A stretch of DNA of 64,000 nucleotides from Oidiodendron maius Zn (Eukaryota > Ascomycota > Leotiomycetes > Myxotrichaceae). The stretch lies in NCBI GenBank assembly GCA_000827325.1, contig KN832871.1, positions 434,001-498,000 of the forward strand. The letters are read 5' to 3'. The notes beneath the pieces were generated by a model that was not told where the DNA came from, ran no database searches, and saw nothing but the letters and a program-made list of their open reading frames with translations. Position numbers and translations under genes: made by a program. Shown one piece after another: positions 23,625 to 35,297 of the stretch. Each line of letters begins with the position of its first letter. Position 1 is the stretch's first letter.

Positions 23625-25770
23625 TCATCTCTGGATTTTATAAAATTCAGGTGCATACTCTACTAACCAGCCCTTCTGAATTTTCGTAATGTCTCGTATG
23701 AAAATCTTCTCCCCGGTCTCCATCACTTCATGAAATATAACCCACTCCGCCTTCCTGTTGAACATTAATGAGCTCGGGTGAGCATGGAGAACCGTACCGC
23801 CCGCAACGTTTCGAAATGTGCCATCCGGTTGCATCTTTGCTGCGTGTGCGAAGAACCCTGTAGTCAGGCACCGACGGATCTGCTCTGCTTTGTCTGGGCC
23901 CCCTACTGACAAAGGCTGCTTGTTTGCGTTGGAGGAGAGGGTTTCTTCAACATTCAAGCCAAATCGTTCCAGGTAGCGCTTTAACTGAGCGCGGATGCTT
24001 ACAGCTCTTGTCATGGCTTTGAAATTGACGTAGTGGTCGTGGCAAAACTTTGCTTCCTTGCGACCTTTTGTCACGAATGCTTGATAGACATTGAGGAGCG
24101 TGAGGTGATCTCCTTCTTCGACGGCGAACTTGCGCCGTGCGGTTTCCATCCTCTTCTTCTCGCCCTCGTGCTGGAACCAGATGTTCCCCCCAACACTAGT
24201 CATGGCCGCGATGGTCAATATCTCACTGAGACAACCGAATGAAGGTGCCGAGAGCAGCGTTTTAGCCATCATGGGCTCTACCGCAAGTTCTGCCATCCGC
24301 ACCCCCAGAGGCTTGGTTAACTTTGCATAGTCATCCAAGGCACCAAGAGAATATAGTAATTCGAGTGCTCGGATGACAAGCTCTGCAGGTGGAGACGTGA
24401 TGAAGTCGAACCTCACAATGTTATCGATTCCGAGTGCTTTGAGTTGTAGGATGACTGGAGCAAGATTTGATCGTTGTATTTCCGGGACTGTAGCTTCTTC
24501 CAGTGACTGAAAGCTAGACTCTGTATACAGACGATAGCACTTCCCCGGCTTTGTTCGCCCGGCACGACCAGCACGCTGGACAGCAGATGCCTTGGATACA
24601 GGTGTTGCTGTTAACGTTTCAATGCCAGTTGTAGGATTGTACGCGCGAAGCTTCACATATCCTGTGTCAACGACATATATGATACCGTCGATGGTGACTG
24701 AAGCCTCCGCAATATTTGTTGCGAAGATTACCTTGCGAGTGTTTTCGGGTGCTTCTTCGAAAACATACATCTGCTGGTCAGTTGATAGGCCTGCATAGAG
24801 TGGTAGGGGCATTAGTTGTTGTGCTCTAGGATGAAGATTGGCCGCCCTCTCAGATATTGCCTGGACAGCACTGTCGATTTCCTCTCGCCCAGTAAGAAAG
24901 ACGAGAATATCTCCATCTGGCTCTTTTGTATGTATATCAAAAACCGTTTCAATGGCCTTCTCAACATAATCCTCGGCGGGTGATTCCAGATAGAGAACAT
25001 CTACGGGATACATCCTGCCTTCCAGATTGATAATTCGACCAGTGTCTCCACCAATTTCATTCTCAGCACCATGGTTACCGGTGCGTCCGCCCTTTTGAGC
25101 GATCAGTTCATCTAAGGTAAGAGCATCGGATGCCGCCGGCTTAGCCTGGGCATCTGCATCTGCCATGAAGAATTTAAGCAAGTCCTCAGCTTGAAGCGTG
25201 GCGCTGCTGATAATGATACGGAGCTCTGGGCGCTTTCTTCTAATCTTCTTCAGTACGCCCAGCAAGACATCAGTGCTCAGCGAACGCTCATGAGCTTCGT
25301 CAACCATGATGATGGAGTAACGCGACAGTAGGGGGTCCACGAGGGCCTCCCTGAGAAGGAGACCGTCGGTAAGAAATTTGATCCTGGTTGCGGCAGAGGT
25401 GACATCTTCGAATCGAATGGAGTACCCGACTTCTGCACCAACTTTACAGCCAACTTCGTCTGCAACTCGCATGGCAACAGTTGTCGCTGCAACCCTTCGA
25501 GGCTGGAAATTGTCATGTCAAGGTCAATATCCGGAGGTGGTCACATACCTGTGTGACCGCAATCACCTTGCCGTCCGCACACCATCCTGCTTGCTCGAGG
25601 TATTGGGGAATCTGGGTCGTCTTCCCGGAGCCGGTCTGGCCTACCACGATGGTGACGGGGTATGTCTCAATGAGATATAGCAGCGCTTCTCTGTGCCGAG
25701 CGATGGGGAGCAATGAGGCTGGCTTGTGCAGCGCAGGAATGAATGACGAGGCGAGGTCAAAATCGGCCAT
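23625..25770 (-). CDS. DEAH-box RNA helicase, DHX35-like
   Basis: Two exons on the minus strand, 25549-25770 and 23625-25502; 699 residues, the normal length for DHX35. Helicase motifs are all present: motif I GQTGSGKTT (44-52), Ia PRRVAA (75-80), II DEAH (142-145), III SAT (174-176), and motif VI QRAGRAGRTKPG. The winged-helix/ratchet and OB-fold regions follow, ending EYAPEFYKIQR-type. DHX35 is a DEAH ATPase found with late spliceosomes and involved in mRNA processing; a role here is by family. The 46-nt intron splits motif Ia from the N-terminal block. It converges with the carboxylesterase, with 148 bp between stop codons. Confidence 0.88.
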
Positions 25771-27081
25771 GATGGACGCTGCTCCTTACATTATGGAATA
25801 CCCGGGGTCTCCCTTTTAGGACAAATTCGCGTCGATACAGCTAGAACAGGAGTATTGGAATTTAGGTGAAATATTGCCTGTACATTTGTCTCTTGATATG
25901 AAGTCACGGGAAGTAGAACCGGAGTCACGTGCAATGAAATATCTTTTTGGGACTTGGAGCCTTACATGTCGGGCTCAAAGATATAAAAAGCATCTGGGGC
26001 ATTCATCCCTTACCCCATACATTCGGAGCCCCTTACATCACCGCAGCCGAACTCTAATCAGCGGCGATTGTTTGGCAACCTGCGATTCTTCTGGCTCAGG
26101 AGGAAACACCGAGTCGATTCCTATCAGGAGCTGTACCACAGACCCCACAGGTGTCTGGATTACCGGAACACACGCCCTTAATATAGAGAATATAATTTTA
26201 CACGGCGGTGGTACGGATTCCTGCCCATCGCAATCTCCGCGGTCCTTTCATCCAGCCAATCAGCGCGCTCGGTCCGGCGGTTTTCAGGCTAGTACCTGGC
26301 TAGCCATTTTGGGAATGGCCACTCAAATGGCGGACTTCCATGCTTCGAGAAAGGGGATCCGTCTCATAACGGCTGCGATAAAAAGGAATTACTGCATCTG
26401 CGTGATAAGTCAAGCGCCCCGATCTCGCGGCGACTGCACCAGGCACATATGTCAAGATGCTCGCCATTCCCACGGAACGATAGTCGTAGCTGAGACCGAA
26501 CATTCACAGGCCCCCTCCAGAGTTGAGGCGCGGCTCGAGTCTGGATGCAAATGCCTGCCGCAACCTGTTTCGTCCCCTGAGTGGGCGGATATGCGCTTGA
26601 CCCATGTGGCTTAGTGCCTCTGGTCCGGCGGCCAGGCAGCGTTCGTCCCATCAAATCAAGCCTTCGATTCCTCTCCTCTCTCTCCTCCAAATCTTCAACC
26701 TTCACGTTGTCCACCTCTCCCACCCCGAAAGCGCCTGCGAGCGGGCTCTTCCTGTCCTTCTTTTTCGCTACAATCCGTCGCTCATTTGGCCTTAATGCCC
26801 TGACCACAGTCCCTCTTTTCACGCGTCTCGACAGATATCTGCGTCGCCTGGTCGTCCTGCTCTGTTCTGTAGACCAGCCTGGCCGTTCCATTTCTGCCTC
26901 AACCCGAAGAATTCACCGCACAGGATCCCCCTCTTTGCACACGATAATCGACAAACACCCTCCTTTGCGATATTTGTTTGGCGATGAGCGTTCTGGGATC
27001 CTAATAAAGCGCGTCTGATTCACATTCGCGCCCTGCCCAATCTGCCTCGCCATACCACGTCCCCTTTCGTCCTCTGCCATC
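25771..27081. promoter_or_regulatory. Intergenic region between divergent DHX35-like and SKG6-like genes
   Basis: 1.31 kb holding both promoters and probably a long leader of the plus-strand gene. A CCAAT pentamer is visible at about 26256 (CAGCCAATCAG). Overlapping frames of 145-246 codons occur but show no domain. Confidence 0.4.
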
Positions 27082-29445
27082 ATGGATATACGACACACAC
27101 ATGCTAGGAGGATGTTCCCCCGCATCCCTATCCCATTACCAGAGGCACTCGCCCAACGTGAACCACAACTCGAGATCATGGAGCCTAGTCGCGTCGTTGC
27201 ACGCAAGGCAGACACGACTTCGTCTTCAGATTCCACCCAGACCAGCTGCCCTGGTGGGAATGGGTCAGGCCAGTGTGAAACTGGTGTCGGCTCGTCGACA
27301 TTCACGCTGCCCATTGTTCTTGGAGTTGTGTAGGTTCATTCACGTCTCGCTACACAAACTAAATCTGACCTCAATTTAGAATTCCTGTGGTTGCCGCAGC
27401 CATCTTGTTCTTGATCCTCCAACGCAGATATGTTCGAAAGCAGCGAGAGGAGGATGCCAATGACCGTCATCGGTCGCTCGATTTTGGACTGGGAGATGTC
27501 CCTCTGCCGGGGCAAAAGAAAAAGAAGAGAGGCATTGCTGGCTTGTCCCTATCGGGAGAGAAAAGCCACCGTGCACACAACCAGCTGTCCATGGACATGG
27601 CATTATCAAGTCCCTATCTGCTGCCCCCTGAGTTGCACCAATCTCGCGAGTCCCTTCATTCCCTCTCAAGGACCATCCACAACCAAGAAGATCCATATAG
27701 GCCTGTCGCCCAACTCCACGATGCTGCCTCTATTCGATCATTCCCTAAAGGCTTCGATGCTGGATCCACGTACACCGGCTCCAGCAACGCTTACAGCCAT
27801 GCGCCCTCAAAAATCCAGGATAACTCCACAGCTGACCTACTCTCCAACTCGGCGAAGATGTCTAGGAGCGCTTCCCCAATGAACAATTTCGTCCCTCCCC
27901 CGCGCGACAGATCCCTTCCTGCAAGAGACCCGAATCCTTTCGCCAATTCCAGCGAGCTGAATCCTGAAGAGACACCCGCTCCACCATATCCTGTTGAGCC
28001 ACCTCAGGCACACGTCCAGATGCCCAGCATCCGAAAAGGTTTACCGGCGAGCCCATTTCCATCTGAAGTACTTTCCCAGCCTCATAGCGGTCATATTGAA
28101 GCCGAGTCCAATGCAGCTAGCAACGATGCCATTCAGATGAGCGATAACAACTATCTTGGATCTTTCATCAATGCGGAAGAATTGAACAGGGCCGCTGACA
28201 AGGCTGCTGAGAGCGAAGCACTACCAGCCACTAAACGCAAATCGCCACCAGTTGGTCTGCCTGCTAACCCTCGGCCTGCTCACAAAGAATCCGCAAGCTC
28301 ATTCCGCATGCCCCCCCAGCCGTCTATGGGGGAGGAAGACTATGGTGAGGGCTTCAAGGTCACGCCTCCTTCACCTACGAATGAACATACCCGTGAACAT
28401 CGATACTCCATGGATGTCCCACCAGAGGAATTTGCGCATGCCGGACTGGGAGCCCCGGGCTTTGACCCTCGCCGCTTGTCGATGGGGTTCCGCCCGCTCC
28501 CCCCTGACGCGATCAACGAGGTGGATGACCCTGAACTCAGAGCCAACAGAATCAGATCTTTCTACAAGGAATATTTTGATGAATCTAAGCCAGCACCGGA
28601 AGGTCAATATTACGAAGACTACGATGAGAACTATCTAGGTGACGCCGCATATTATGATGCTGATCAAAACAACTTTGTCATGCCATATGCTCAACCTGTC
28701 ACGCGTAGGGCCATGACGCCTCCTCCACGCGGACCTCGATTCCAAGGTCCTCCTCGTGGCATGCACGGGTCAATGGGTGGCATTAATGGAATGGGCATGG
28801 GAGGCATGCGAGGCGTGCCCGGCCCAAGAGCCTTCTCGTCCGCATCAGGGCGCGTTCCTGGACCGCGTGCATTCTCATCCGCATCGGGACGCATAGGGGC
28901 ACCCAGGAGACCGATACCACCTCCAGCTGCCCTTCCCACCCTACCAACACCGTCCAAGCTCAGAGACGATAGCTTTGCTATCTTCAATGCCGCAGACTTC
29001 GCACCACCTTCCTCCTACCGAGACCGCGTTGCCGGTCGATCAGAAAGCCCTCTCGGCGAGCGTCGACCATATTCTCCGGCCGTGCCATCTTTCATCCCCA
29101 CTGCCAGTGCCTTTGACGAGCTCCCATCGATGCCAAGCCCGTAAGTCATTTTGTAATGATAAGTTAAAAGGTCTTAATACTAACATTGCAAATAGGCACC
29201 TTCTTCGCAAGTCAGGCACCTTCACAGGGCTGGACTTTGCGCCGCCAAAGCGTTTCAAGGACAATGAGACAATGAGCGACGCAGGCAGCATCCGTAGCAA
29301 TCGCAGCGGAGTCTCTGCGATGCAGCTGGGCGCCATCCGCAATGGAGCGTACCGAGTCAGCCGCCTACCTCAGGGAGTGGTGGGCACGAAGGACGACCTG
29401 ACCACCAGCTTGAAACCGCAATGGGGGATGCGGGTAGGCAGCTAG
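27082..29445 (+). CDS. Single-pass membrane protein, SKG6/TOS2-like
   Basis: Exons 27082-27329, 27380-29140, 29196-29445; 752 residues. A short Ser/Thr/Gly-rich N-terminal part precedes one membrane segment at about residues 75-97 (FTLPIVLGVVIPVVAAAILF), then a basic stop-transfer (RRYVRKQREEDANDRH) with the DFGLGDVPLP box that follows the helix in this family. The long cytoplasmic part is Pro/Ser-rich, with a conserved patch RANRIRSFYKEYFDES near residue 487 and a Gly/Met/Arg-rich stretch after it. Yeast Skg6 and Tos2 are membrane proteins of the bud-site/Cdc24 polarity network; assignment rests on the helix architecture, so I rate it moderate. The first intron interrupts the membrane helix. 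Later ATGs at 27112 and 27178 are possible starts. Confidence 0.8.
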
Positions 29446-31128
29446 GAGAGCATCGGGAGAGTTGAAAGCTTGAAGCCATGGGTTAATGCATTTTACCGTT
29501 GACGAACTCCCTTAGGACGGCGAATCGAGCGTGCATATTTCCTTCTATTTTTACCTACTGGCGCATATGACTAAGTTGGATCTGCATGCCCCTGAATAAT
29601 GTCTCTCGTTGTCATAGACAGGAGCCGCTAGGGAGTCCTTAGTATCTTAGTATCTTTTTACAGGCGTTTGTACATAGAAAAATGAAGACGCCAGAGGGCA
29701 TGAGGGCAAGGGAGACAGGATCTAGTAATGTATTATAGACCAATGCCGAGAGTTGTTCGCCATACTTAATTGCTGCACATAAGCCACAGGGGTCCTGCGG
29801 TCTCACTGTACTCTGGAACGGCGCGCAGGACCGATGTAGGTACGGTGTCGCCCGACCTCGCGCCAGCCAGCCAAGAGCCAGCGAAACTTGGTTCTTGGGA
29901 TGTGGGGAATTTGTTGGGCGAGCGTTCTGGAATCTGGAACCTGCCTACTCATGGCCAGGAAATACCACTGAATCATTCATCTCAACCGAGCAACGCAGAC
30001 CATAGGCTCCCTGCCCTTCACTCCCGCGATGCCAATACTCTGTCGCGGTATATAACCTTTTTGGCGGTCTGCGGGTAACAGTGCGTCCCAGAAGCCTCCG
30101 CCTCACGCGCAGCAGTTGGCTGGAGTTTGGAAGCAAGGTTTTCTGCGTGTCGCAGCACAGCCGCAGACCCGATCTAGCGAGGGCTGGTGTGGAAGAAGAG
30201 TGGTGACGACTGCGATCTGGCCGGTGAACGGGTCTGATTCGAGCAAATTCCTCTCTATTACCATTCTCCCCGCATCGCATGAATCGCTCCTCCTGCGACT
30301 GCCATCGATGAACGAGAACCCTCCCCCATTTTTGACGTGCGATTCGTGGATGTGGATAAATTACACATACATATGAGAGTCGAGCACGAAAGTATGGGTA
30401 CTAGCACGCTCAGTACACCTCCCTAATCCCATCCACTGACAGCCAGCCCCCCCGTCGATAATTTGTTCGTGTTCGCTTGTGTGGTGTCGTTGGTCAGCCC
30501 GTGTGCCCGTTGTCTCTCTCGCTCGCTTTCCGTCTCCTGCTCTCTCCCTTTTTCCCTCGTCCCCTTCTCGCCCGCTCGCTCTGCCCTCGTTCAAATCCAA
30601 TTTTTTCTCGCCCGGGAGAGAGAGAGAGGTGTAGAGAGAGAGAGAGAAAGAGAGAGAGAAAAGAAGAGTGAGCGAGAGAGTCTCGACTCCTTCTCTCCTC
30701 ACGACACCACATCAACAGATCCTCACTCTCCTTCCACCAGCATCGCTCGTTCCTCCCTCTCGGCCCATCCATTACTCTCCTCGACGCCCACAGGCCGCTC
30801 GCAGCACATTGGGTCTTCAATCCCAAGCCTCTCACACTCTCTCGTCTCGGCCGCGACGCCTCGCGACGGGATCGACGTGTCCGACGAATTGCTGCGGCTC
30901 CCGACGACGCGCGAATCGGTCTCCGTTCAGCTCTCCCAGGCAGGCTGAGTCGACAGCCTCTCATCGCTGAGAAGAGCATTCAAGCGGTACAGGCAAAGGT
31001 ATGAGAGAGACCCCTCTGATTATCTGGTCGCTGTTCTCCTCGTACCATCGCGATCAATTGCTCCTTCCAACACTGCTAACATGGCCGCCGACAGGCATCG
31101 AGCAAGGCTCGTATTCACGTCTCTCACC
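29446..31128 (+). promoter_or_regulatory. Intergenic region and 5' leader of the Mid2-like gene
   Basis: Contains the SKG6-like 3' end, then the next gene's promoter and leader. A pyrimidine-rich block (about 30508-30592) is followed at once by a purine block (30616-30682) able to pair with it. A good intron, 30999-31094 (GTATGA ... CTGCTAAC ... GACAG), lies in the leader: upstream of it the frame of the main protein meets a TGA without an ATG, so it is a 5' UTR intron. Confidence 0.5.
30508..30682. repeat. Polypyrimidine then polypurine block, potential hairpin
   Basis: About 85 bp of CT-rich sequence (with CTCTCTCGCTCG) is followed after a short spacer by about 65 bp of GA-rich sequence ending GAGCGAGAGAG, so the two can form an imperfect stem. 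It lies some 450-620 bp upstream of the Mid2-like start. Confidence 0.6.
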
Positions 31129-32268
31129 ATGTCGTCCAATACAACAAGTACGGGTCCATCTGTGCCCACTCCCACTACCCCCACGGCGCCGACGACTTCG
31201 ACGACTCCAAGTACTTCCGCTGACCCTACTACCACAGCCCCAGCGTCGTCCTCCTCTTCCCAGTCGTCAACCACCCTCCCCAACACCTCCTCGTCTTCGT
31301 CGACAACCTCAACGACGTCGTCCTCATCGTCGACTACTTCATCTACTACCACCACGTCCTCGACGACTACCTCTACCACCTCTTCCACGTCGACCACCCC
31401 TTCTTCTACCTCTTCTACCTCCACTATCACCGTTCATAGCACCTCCACTTCAACCACACCACCATCCACCACCTCCTCCTCCATCACATCATCCACCTCA
31501 GCGTCAACAACTGGCATCCTCCAGACTTCGAAGCCCGTCAGCCATGGACTCAGCCAGCAGGGTACCATTGCCGTCGCGGTCGTGGTCCCCATCGTGGCCG
31601 TGGCCCTGATCCTCACCGGCTTGATCTTCCTCTGGCGGAGACGGAAAGCTCGCAAGGATACCGAGGAGCTGAGGCGGAAGGAGGTTGAGGAGTACGGTTA
31701 CAACCCCAACAACGACCCGACCCTCCCTTCAGTCGGTGATGGCGCCTTCGAGATGCGGGAGGATGGCGCGTCGGGGTACCGTGGATGGGGAACCACTGCC
31801 GTTGCCTCGTCAGGGCGCAAGGCGTCGACCACCCAGTCCGGTCCCAGCGCCGCGAATATCGGCATGGCCTACTCGGACTCGTCGCCCTCGCGTGGCGGCG
31901 CTGTGTCCGATACGCGCTCTGACCAGCCCCTAATGGGAGAGCCAGAGGGCATGGGCGCGATGGGTCCTGCCGCCGCCGGCAACCGGGGAGACATCCATCG
32001 TGGGCCATCAAACGCGTCCTCCTCATACAGCGCCGCGAATCGGTCCGACGGCTCTGGGGAGGTGATGCAGAGCGGTCCGGCATACTACAGCAATCAATAT
32101 GACACTGGCAATCCATACGGCGACGCGCAGTATGGCAATGTTCCGGGCGGGCGAGCAGAGATGGGGGGGCAACCGGTGATCAGGGATGTCGAGGCGCGCC
32201 GGAACACCCGAATCGAGAACCCCTCGCACTTCCCCCAGCAGAGCGCTGGCATCTCCCAGAATTTCTGA
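31129..32268 (+). CDS. Mid2-like Ser/Thr-rich single-pass membrane protein
   Basis: One coding exon of 379 residues. The first about 140 residues are almost entirely Ser/Thr/Pro, the kind of heavily O-mannosylated rod seen in Wsc/Mid2 wall sensors. One membrane helix follows (TIAVAVVVPIVAVALILTGLIF), then WRRRKARKD as a positive-inside stop and a Gly/Ser-rich cytoplasmic tail with EEYGYNPNND just after the helix. No signal peptide or cysteine-rich WSC domain is visible, so it is Mid2-like by layout only. An upstream in-frame ATG at 31081 is rejected because it lies inside a well-formed intron (30999-31094). It lies downstream of another single-pass membrane gene on the same strand. Likely role: wall or surface sensing, by analogy. 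Confidence 0.8.
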   Translation: MSSNTTSTGPSVPTPTTPTAPTTSTTPSTSADPTTTAPASSSSSQSSTTLPNTSSSSSTTSTTSSSSSTTSSTTTTSSTTTSTTSSTSTTPSSTSSTSTITVHSTSTSTTPPSTTSSSITSSTSASTTGILQTSKPVSHGLSQQGTIAVAVVVPIVAVALILTGLIFLWRRRKARKDTEELRRKEVEEYGYNPNNDPTLPSVGDGAFEMREDGASGYRGWGTTAVASSGRKASTTQSGPSAANIGMAYSDSSPSRGGAVSDTRSDQPLMGEPEGMGAMGPAAAGNRGDIHRGPSNASSSYSAANRSDGSGEVMQSGPAYYSNQYDTGNPYGDAQYGNVPGGRAEMGGQPVIRDVEARRNTRIENPSHFPQQSAGISQNF

Positions 32269-32872
32269 GCGGCCTAAAAGTTGAACAAAATTCTTGAATC
32301 TAAATCTCAAAAACCAATTATGCAGCCGACGCCAGACGAGAAGCGGGGAGGCTGCACGACGTTTCACCTGTAAGATCTTACTTACCAAGTCCGTTCCAAA
32401 ATACCACTGGAGGCGCACACATTTTACATCACGTACATGGTTCATTTTTCTTTGTCTTTTCACACAGCATACGCACACATCGGAACGGTGTAGACCGTGT
32501 CGAGAGGAAGGGGGGGGCGGGGGTCTTGGACTGATCCCGCATATCCAATCTAGCGGCAAATACTTGCATCATAATTGTATGGGAGGCCATGCCTTACTTT
32601 TCCGGGAGTCGATAAGTAGGGAGGAAATAGCAGATTGTGGGATAGCTTCAATCAATTGATATAGTAATTACCCTACGTGTCTGGCCTGGCGTAAGACTTA
32701 TTCCTGTGGAGGTGTCGAGGAAGTGAGATAAGGTCCAACCATTTTTCTTGCTCTTATTTAAGAATCATATTTTGCTGGCGTCCAAACCACCCGGAAATGC
32801 TACAATAAGGATAATGTTCTCACTTGTCAAGCTCTCCCCGCCCACCTTCTCTATCTCACACCATCCCCTCCA
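32269..32872. other. Intergenic region between convergent genes
   Basis: 604 bases between the Mid2-like and L-rhamnose dehydrogenase stop codons. A C/G-homopolymer-rich spot lies at about 32505-32523. Nothing else is supported. Confidence 0.45.
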
Positions 32873-33897
32873 TCACTGCAAGTTGACAAACAAACCCCCA
32901 TCAACCAAAAGTTGCGCTCCATTAACATACCCACTTAACTCTTCGCACGCCAGAAACACCGCCGGGCCTGCCAAATCTCTCGGTTCTCCCGTCCTGCCCA
33001 GCGGTATCCTCCCCTCCATATACCTCCGCTTCCCCTCATCCTTCAAATCCTCCTCGTTCAACTGCGTCTTGATCGTGCCGGGCAGCAGCGCATTACATCG
33101 GATGTTATATTTCCCCAACGCCACGGCCAAGGACTGCATGAGGGACGACACGCCGGCTTTGGTCGGCGTATAGTGCGTTTGTAGACCACCGCCGACGAGC
33201 GCGGAGATGGATGAGATGCCGATTATGGAGCCGCCGGGAGGGGACTGGGTTGACATTTGGCGCGCAGCGGATTGTGTGGAGTAGAATGCGCCGGAGAGGT
33301 TGGTGTGCAGGGTTTTGCTGAAGAGGTCGGGGGTGATTCTGAGACTTGTTATGGTTTGGTCTTGGATGGGTTGGTGGGTTGATATAAAGGAGAAACGAGG
33401 CTATATGGGGTCTTCTGGAGAAAAAGGCGAAGATCTTGAAAAATAGCCACTATAGATATACAACCCCTCCGCCTTACCCATTCTCCCTGTTTCTGCTCTC
33501 CTCTCATAAACTAAATGGGAATATAATAAAAAAAAGTTATAAATAAATAAGACACTCACTCCAAAAACTCAGCAAACTCACAAATTCCCGCATTGTTCAC
33601 AAACACATCCAGCCTTCCCCATCTCCGCACTGCGCTCTCCACCAGCTCCCTGCCCGTCTCGGGAAGCGTCACGTCGCCGGGGACGTCGATCAATTCCCCG
33701 GCATCTGGGTCTGCGGCCTTCAGCGTGGCTGCCTCGGCGTGCAGAGAGGAGAGGTGGACATCGTCGCGGGGCAGGGCGAGGTGGTTGACGGCGACATTGC
33801 AACCGTGGGCAAGGAAGCCGAGGGTGATGGCACGGCCGATACCTGTAGTGCCGCCGGTGATGGCGGCGGTCTTGTTGGGGAGGAGATGGAGAGGCAT
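32873..33897 (-). CDS. lra1: L-rhamnose 1-dehydrogenase (SDR family)
   Basis: Minus strand, exons 33560-33897 and 32873-33338; 267 residues (Scheffersomyces stipitis Lra1 has 258). It oxidises L-rhamnose with NAD(P)+ to L-rhamnono-1,4-lactone, the first step of the non-phosphorylated pathway. SDR landmarks: cofactor loop TGGTTGIG (14-21), NNAG (101-104), catalytic Ser156, Tyr169 and Lys173, with Asn126. The stretches GGSIIGISSISALVGG, LNEEDLKD and YVNGAQLLVDGGLFVNLQ agree with the yeast enzyme as I remember it, which separates it from general 3-oxoacyl-reductase-type SDRs. The 221-nt intron is long for this genome but joins the protein smoothly at EFLE|ITPD. Neighbouring dehydratase and Zn2Cys6 genes support the assignment. 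Aspergillus name: lraA. Confidence 0.92.
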
Positions 33898-33972
33898 TGT
33901 ACGTGGATGCTTGTGGTGAGTAGAGGGAGGGCTGGAGTTAGGAAGAAGAGAGAGAGGGGGGGGGGGGGGGGT

Positions 33973-34262
33973 NNNNNNNNNNNNNNNNNNNNNNNNNNNN
34001 NNNNNNNNNNNNNNNNNNNNNNNNNNNNNNNNNNNNNNNNNNNNNNNNNNNNNNNNNNNNNNNNNNNNNNNNNNNNNNNNNNNNNNNNNNNNNNNNNNNN
34101 NNNNNNNNNNNNNNNNNNNNNNNNNNNNNNNNNNNNNNNNNNNNNNNNNNNNNNNNNNNNNNNNNNNNNNNNNNNNNNNNNNNNNNNNNNNNNNNNNNNN
34201 NNNNNNNNNNNNNNNNNNNNNNNNNNNNNNNNNNNNNNNNNNNNNNNNNNNNNNNNNNNNNN
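33973..34262. other. Assembly gap (290 N)
   Basis: Unknown bases, flanked by G runs at 33956-33971 and 34263-34278. Any open frame drawn across it is meaningless. Confidence 0.99.
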
Positions 34263-34410
34263 GGGGGGGGGGGGGGGGTTAATTGAGAGAGGGGCGAGAA
34301 TGGATGGTGGATGATGGATAGTTGTACGAAGAAAGAGATTTTAATGAATAGAACGGCTGGTAAATAGGGAGTCTGCAGAGTGTTGCCCCCTTACACTCTC
34401 TAAAGAACAC

Positions 34411-34473
34411 ATATACATGTATATGTACAGTATATGTATATATATATACAGATATATACAGATATATATATAA
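34411..34473. repeat. AT-rich dinucleotide repeat
   Basis: Alternating TA/CATA units, including two copies of CAGATATATA. Simple sequence. Confidence 0.8.
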
Positions 34474-35297
34474 AAGATAAAGTGTCTGTCTACGTAGGTA
34501 AAGGAAGACCACCCCTCAATCCCCTTCTCTCTCTCCAACCCACTAGCCAATCTCTCCCTCTCTCTCTTACCCTCTCCACAAATCCCTCGCCGGCCATTTT
34601 CCGCCATCTTCTTTCTTTTCACATACCTCCTCCAAGCCCATTATCGGTCCTCCTCTCCCCGACGCGCCGAGATCCCTGTCCATCCCCCCCTCGTCACATC
34701 TCGCGTCAACACCCACCGAGATATTTTCCCGGAAACAGTCGTCGGCTCTGTCGACGGCTTATGTCGACGGTGGGCGTCTTATTAAGTTCTCCTACATCCG
34801 CACGACTATGCCGGAAGCAGACAGGATTGGAGCGGTCGCGTGGGTTTGGGGCAACAGAGTGGACTTGTGAATTGCCTGATAGGGGACGAGCGGCGGGAGG
34901 GGCGTCGTTGCGTGCAGGCCAGATGGACGGTCGTATGTGCAGTAGTGTGGAAGTAAGTGGTGTGCGCGAGACTGCGCTGACGATACAGACATGTAGGGAT
35001 GGTCATGGTGCCTTTCATACTGGATCTATCAGTGTTCACCATTGTGGATGGTTTTGTGGTTTGGAGATATTTTGTTTGATATGCTTGCTATCCAGTGTCG
35101 GCCCGTCTGATCCAAATCCGAGACGACCTGTATCCAAAAAGAGATGTCCAACTGCTATCAAGAACCTAGTACCTAGTACCGTAGACTCGTACATGGCGAA
35201 AGATCTGATCTACCAAATACGCACATGTATATCATCATATCACTAGAAAGACAATGACAATGCCAGACCGCCGGAACAACCGCCCATGCCCGCCCCT

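Larger units (their letters stand above)
33898..35297. other. Intergenic region with assembly gap
   Basis: Upstream of the dehydrogenase lies a GA-rich tract, a 16-G run, 290 N, another 16-G run, and then an AT dinucleotide tract (34411-34473). I see no gene in the known sequence; a small gene inside the gap cannot be excluded. Presumably it includes the dehydrogenase promoter and the dehydratase 3' UTR. Confidence 0.5.

Noticed and set aside
25874-26614. 246-codon plus-strand frame upstream of the SKG6-like gene
   Set aside because: No domain, no consistent link to the downstream exons, and the sequence looks like promoter and leader DNA.
31081-31128. Upstream ATG as start of the Mid2-like protein
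   Set aside because: It lies within a well-formed 5' intron (30999-31094) with a CTAAC branch site.
31001-31609. Long frames on both strands over the Ser/Thr repeat region
   Set aside because: Shadow frames of the TCC/ACC-rich Mid2-like coding sequence.
33739-34314. Open frame through the N gap on the plus strand
   Set aside because: It consists largely of unknown residues and poly-Gly from the G runs, and lies antisense to the dehydrogenase.
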